Assembly (NCBI GenBank): GCA_040222275.1
Contig: JAVKDJ010000045.1
Span: 248,001-312,000, forward strand
Length of the DNA stretch: 64,000 nucleotides
From: CAXBNB01 sp040222275
GTDB lineage: Bacteria > Bacteroidota > Bacteroidia > Cytophagales > Cyclobacteriaceae
Direction: 5' to 3'
In this document: piece after piece, positions 63,401 to 64,000 of the stretch
Position numbering within the stretch: position 1 is the first letter of the stretch
How the letters are laid out: the number at the start of each line of letters is the position of its first letter
The notes under the pieces: model-generated
The model's input: only the letters and a program-made list of their open reading frames with translations
Database searches by the model: none
What the model was told of the DNA's origin: nothing
Translations under genes and position numbers: made by a program

Positions 63401-64000
63401 CAATTCCATCTGTACATCTATGATGCTTTGGTTAACCACCGTTATCTCGCTGGTTTTATACCCTACAAAAGAAATGGTCAAAACCGATTGTTCTGATACG
63501 GTCAGCTTGTAGTTGCCATCCAGGTCTGTAGTGGTGCCATTTGTTGTTCCTTTTTCTACAACGGTCGCCCCCGGCAACCCTTCTCCATTTTCATCGGTAA
63601 TTTTACCAGAGATGTCCACTTCTTCAAGTATTTGGACTGGATTCGTAGGATTCTCACCTTCTAGTTTACTTTGTACATTGATATTCTTATTGATCTGCCT
63701 GAATTGCAAATTGGCTTTTTCGGATATATCCAATAGTACTTCATACAAAGTTTGACCTTTGTACTCATGGTTGAACCTAACCTTGTCCTTGAGCTCTTTT
63801 TTGTTGTAAACAAACTCAAAGCCGGTTTTTTGTGTAATCTTTTCAAAGACTGTGGTCAAATTATCGTCCTGAAAGTAAACATCTATTTGTGTTTCTTTCA
63901 CACTTGTATTTTTCTGGGCTGTAGTTTCCCCCGAGGCTATCAATATGCCTGTAAATGCCAGGAAAACTATGAACGTGTTCAGCGAATACACTATAATTTT
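60455..64000 (-). CDS. SusC/RagA TonB-dependent transporter with STN domain (start outside window)
   Basis: About 1181 residues are visible; the start lies beyond the right edge, because the frame is open through 64000 (reading KIIVYSLN) and the first possible internal start is a GTG. After the signal region (ending GETTAQ) come an STN domain (IDVYFQDDNLTTVFEKITQK), a carboxypeptidase-like domain (ISGKITDENGEGLPGATVVE), the plug start DEVVVVGYGTQKKSDLTG, and a barrel ending LNLNF. The STN domain predicts a partner sigma/FecR pair, which would lie to the right. It is the first gene of the SusC-SusD-GH36 unit seen here. Confidence 0.95.
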   Translation of the reverse strand, partial: KIIVYSLNTFIVFLAFTGILIASGETTAQKNTSVKETQIDVYFQDDNLTTVFEKITQKTGFEFVYNKKELKDKVRFNHEYKGQTLYEVLLDISEKANLQFRQINKNINVQSKLEGENPTNPVQILEEVDISGKITDENGEGLPGATVVEKGTTNGTTTDLDGNYKLTVSEQSVLTISFVGYKTSEITVVNQSIIDVQMELDAEQLDEVVVVGYGTQKKSDLTGSVSSIDDEVFKQQPVTKVSEILQGRVAGVSVNSPSGKPGGNQVIRIRGANSINASNDPLVVVDGLVGADFTSLNPNNIESIEVLKDASATAIYGSRGANGVILVTTKKGKPGKAQISFEYFHRVQEVPKKVEVLSALEYARAANDRRQYAKYSQRMNDLFDYNYPTEQEILTPDANGSRNMTWLYFHPAAIEGIRRGELAIDWQDEIFRKANMDNYNLSVRGGTEDMSYSISGNYLGQKGLVINSEFERFNLRGTIDAKANDKLRIGLTALSVREVDNPVGEGGKGDRGVVSAALFALPVALGVKYPENFDHPDFPFSESLVGQYFNQASSYGGFGDSSPNSGSRLWNPVAAAMEPEREILTTRNTLSSYLDYEIIEGLNFKVIGGGIFTNIGNRQYFNEKIQSRGRGGIRDAFISDFEKVFWQNSNILTYKKSIDLHKLTFTGLFEQQYETTSLLSLSVEGFNNNNTSFNAIQAGETVTGKFSSREKRTLLSYMGRINYAFDDRFLVTASVRADGSSVFGENNKWGIFPSGALAWRLSNEEFIKSVEAIDNLKLRVSYGVTGNQAIAPYQTLSAIQTGGTGLDYPTSGGALSVGSAFNRIANPDLKWEKTAQTDFGFDLSLFEGRLNLVADYYYKKTSDLLSSRSLPGQTGFTSVLQNVGEVENKGLELLIHGTILNRNDFKWDAGINMTFNNNKVISLSTPEEERIQLSTGNVMYLIKGQPIGAFYGYQYQGVWKLDEEEQAKRYGQIPGTAKIIDQDNNGVYDENDKVFLGSAIPDVVWGINSSFSYRGLSLNVQFQGSNGSEIFNAGALERFDFENTGTTGYRGLERWHPVNNPDGYYQRYDYTGTINQTDARQSATNIFTRKDAYQSDIFVEDGSYVRLSNLTIGYDLPGSVSSKLGLGGARIYVSGQNLKLWTDYTGYDPELAVNSNDGINGYELNGYPKPRTYTIGLNLNF

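Overview
The window looks like a chromosomal segment of a Bacteroidota species, most likely a free-living member of the Cytophagales (lineage is inference). The support is the gene content: two SusC/SusD pairs, an ECF sigma/FecR anti-sigma pair, a Nudix-type arabinose regulator, a Porin_10-like putative porin and MiaE. Several promoters also fit the Bacteroidota -7 consensus TAnnTTTG. No CRISPR array, rRNA, tRNA, transposase, integrase or phage gene was seen.

Layout. 1-9.3 kb: end of a truncated gene, a PfkB-family sugar kinase, a REP-like inverted repeat, a TPR sensor histidine kinase, an acyl-CoA thioesterase, an O-methyltransferase, a LiaF-like membrane protein with a LytS/LytR pair, and a Dabb-domain protein. 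9.4-16.3 kb: an L-arabinose regulon made of a Na+/sugar symporter, a divergent Nudix-family regulator (AraR type), and araB-araD-araA. Four copies of one 19-bp palindrome flank the two structural promoters. 16.4-21 kb: a FtsX/MacB-type permease and an acyl-CoA dehydrogenase whose promoter lies between two TATGC-NN-GCATA palindromes.

21-30.7 kb: a cobamide uptake and salvage locus. It has a BtuF-like lipoprotein on the minus strand, then a cobalamin riboswitch, a BtuB-like receptor, a Dph6-like ATP pyrophosphatase, cobU, a 54-residue DUF5522 protein, cobT, cobS, cobC and a second Dph6-like protein. MeaB, a chaperone for a B12-dependent mutase, converges on the end of it. 30.9-44.9 kb: an orphan CHASE2 protein with a FecR-like secreted partner, a stand-alone receiver protein, then mostly housekeeping genes (D15-like outer-membrane protein, aspS, tadA, Mn/Fe superoxide dismutase, miaE, a porin, lpxK), an aldose 1-epimerase lipoprotein divergent from a second Nudix-type regulator, and an ankyrin protein.

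45-64 kb, all on the minus strand: two nutrient-acquisition loci. The first has an ECF sigma factor, FecR, SusC with an STN domain, SusD, a secreted EEP-family phosphodiesterase, and then a secreted metallophosphoesterase and a FAD-dependent oxidoreductase. It has no glycoside hydrolase. The second has SusC (running off the right edge), SusD and a raffinose-synthase-type GH36 lipoprotein. GC-rich short inverted repeats occur in gaps at about 1.5, 47.5 and 55.3 kb.

The most interesting points are the conserved operator geometry of the arabinose regulon, the two Dph6-like enzymes and the DUF5522 microprotein inside the cobamide operon, the CHASE2/FecR pair with no catalytic output domain, the paired palindromes at the acyl-CoA dehydrogenase promoter, and the SusCD locus paired with phosphoesterases. 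All functional calls come from reading motifs by eye; no database search was run.
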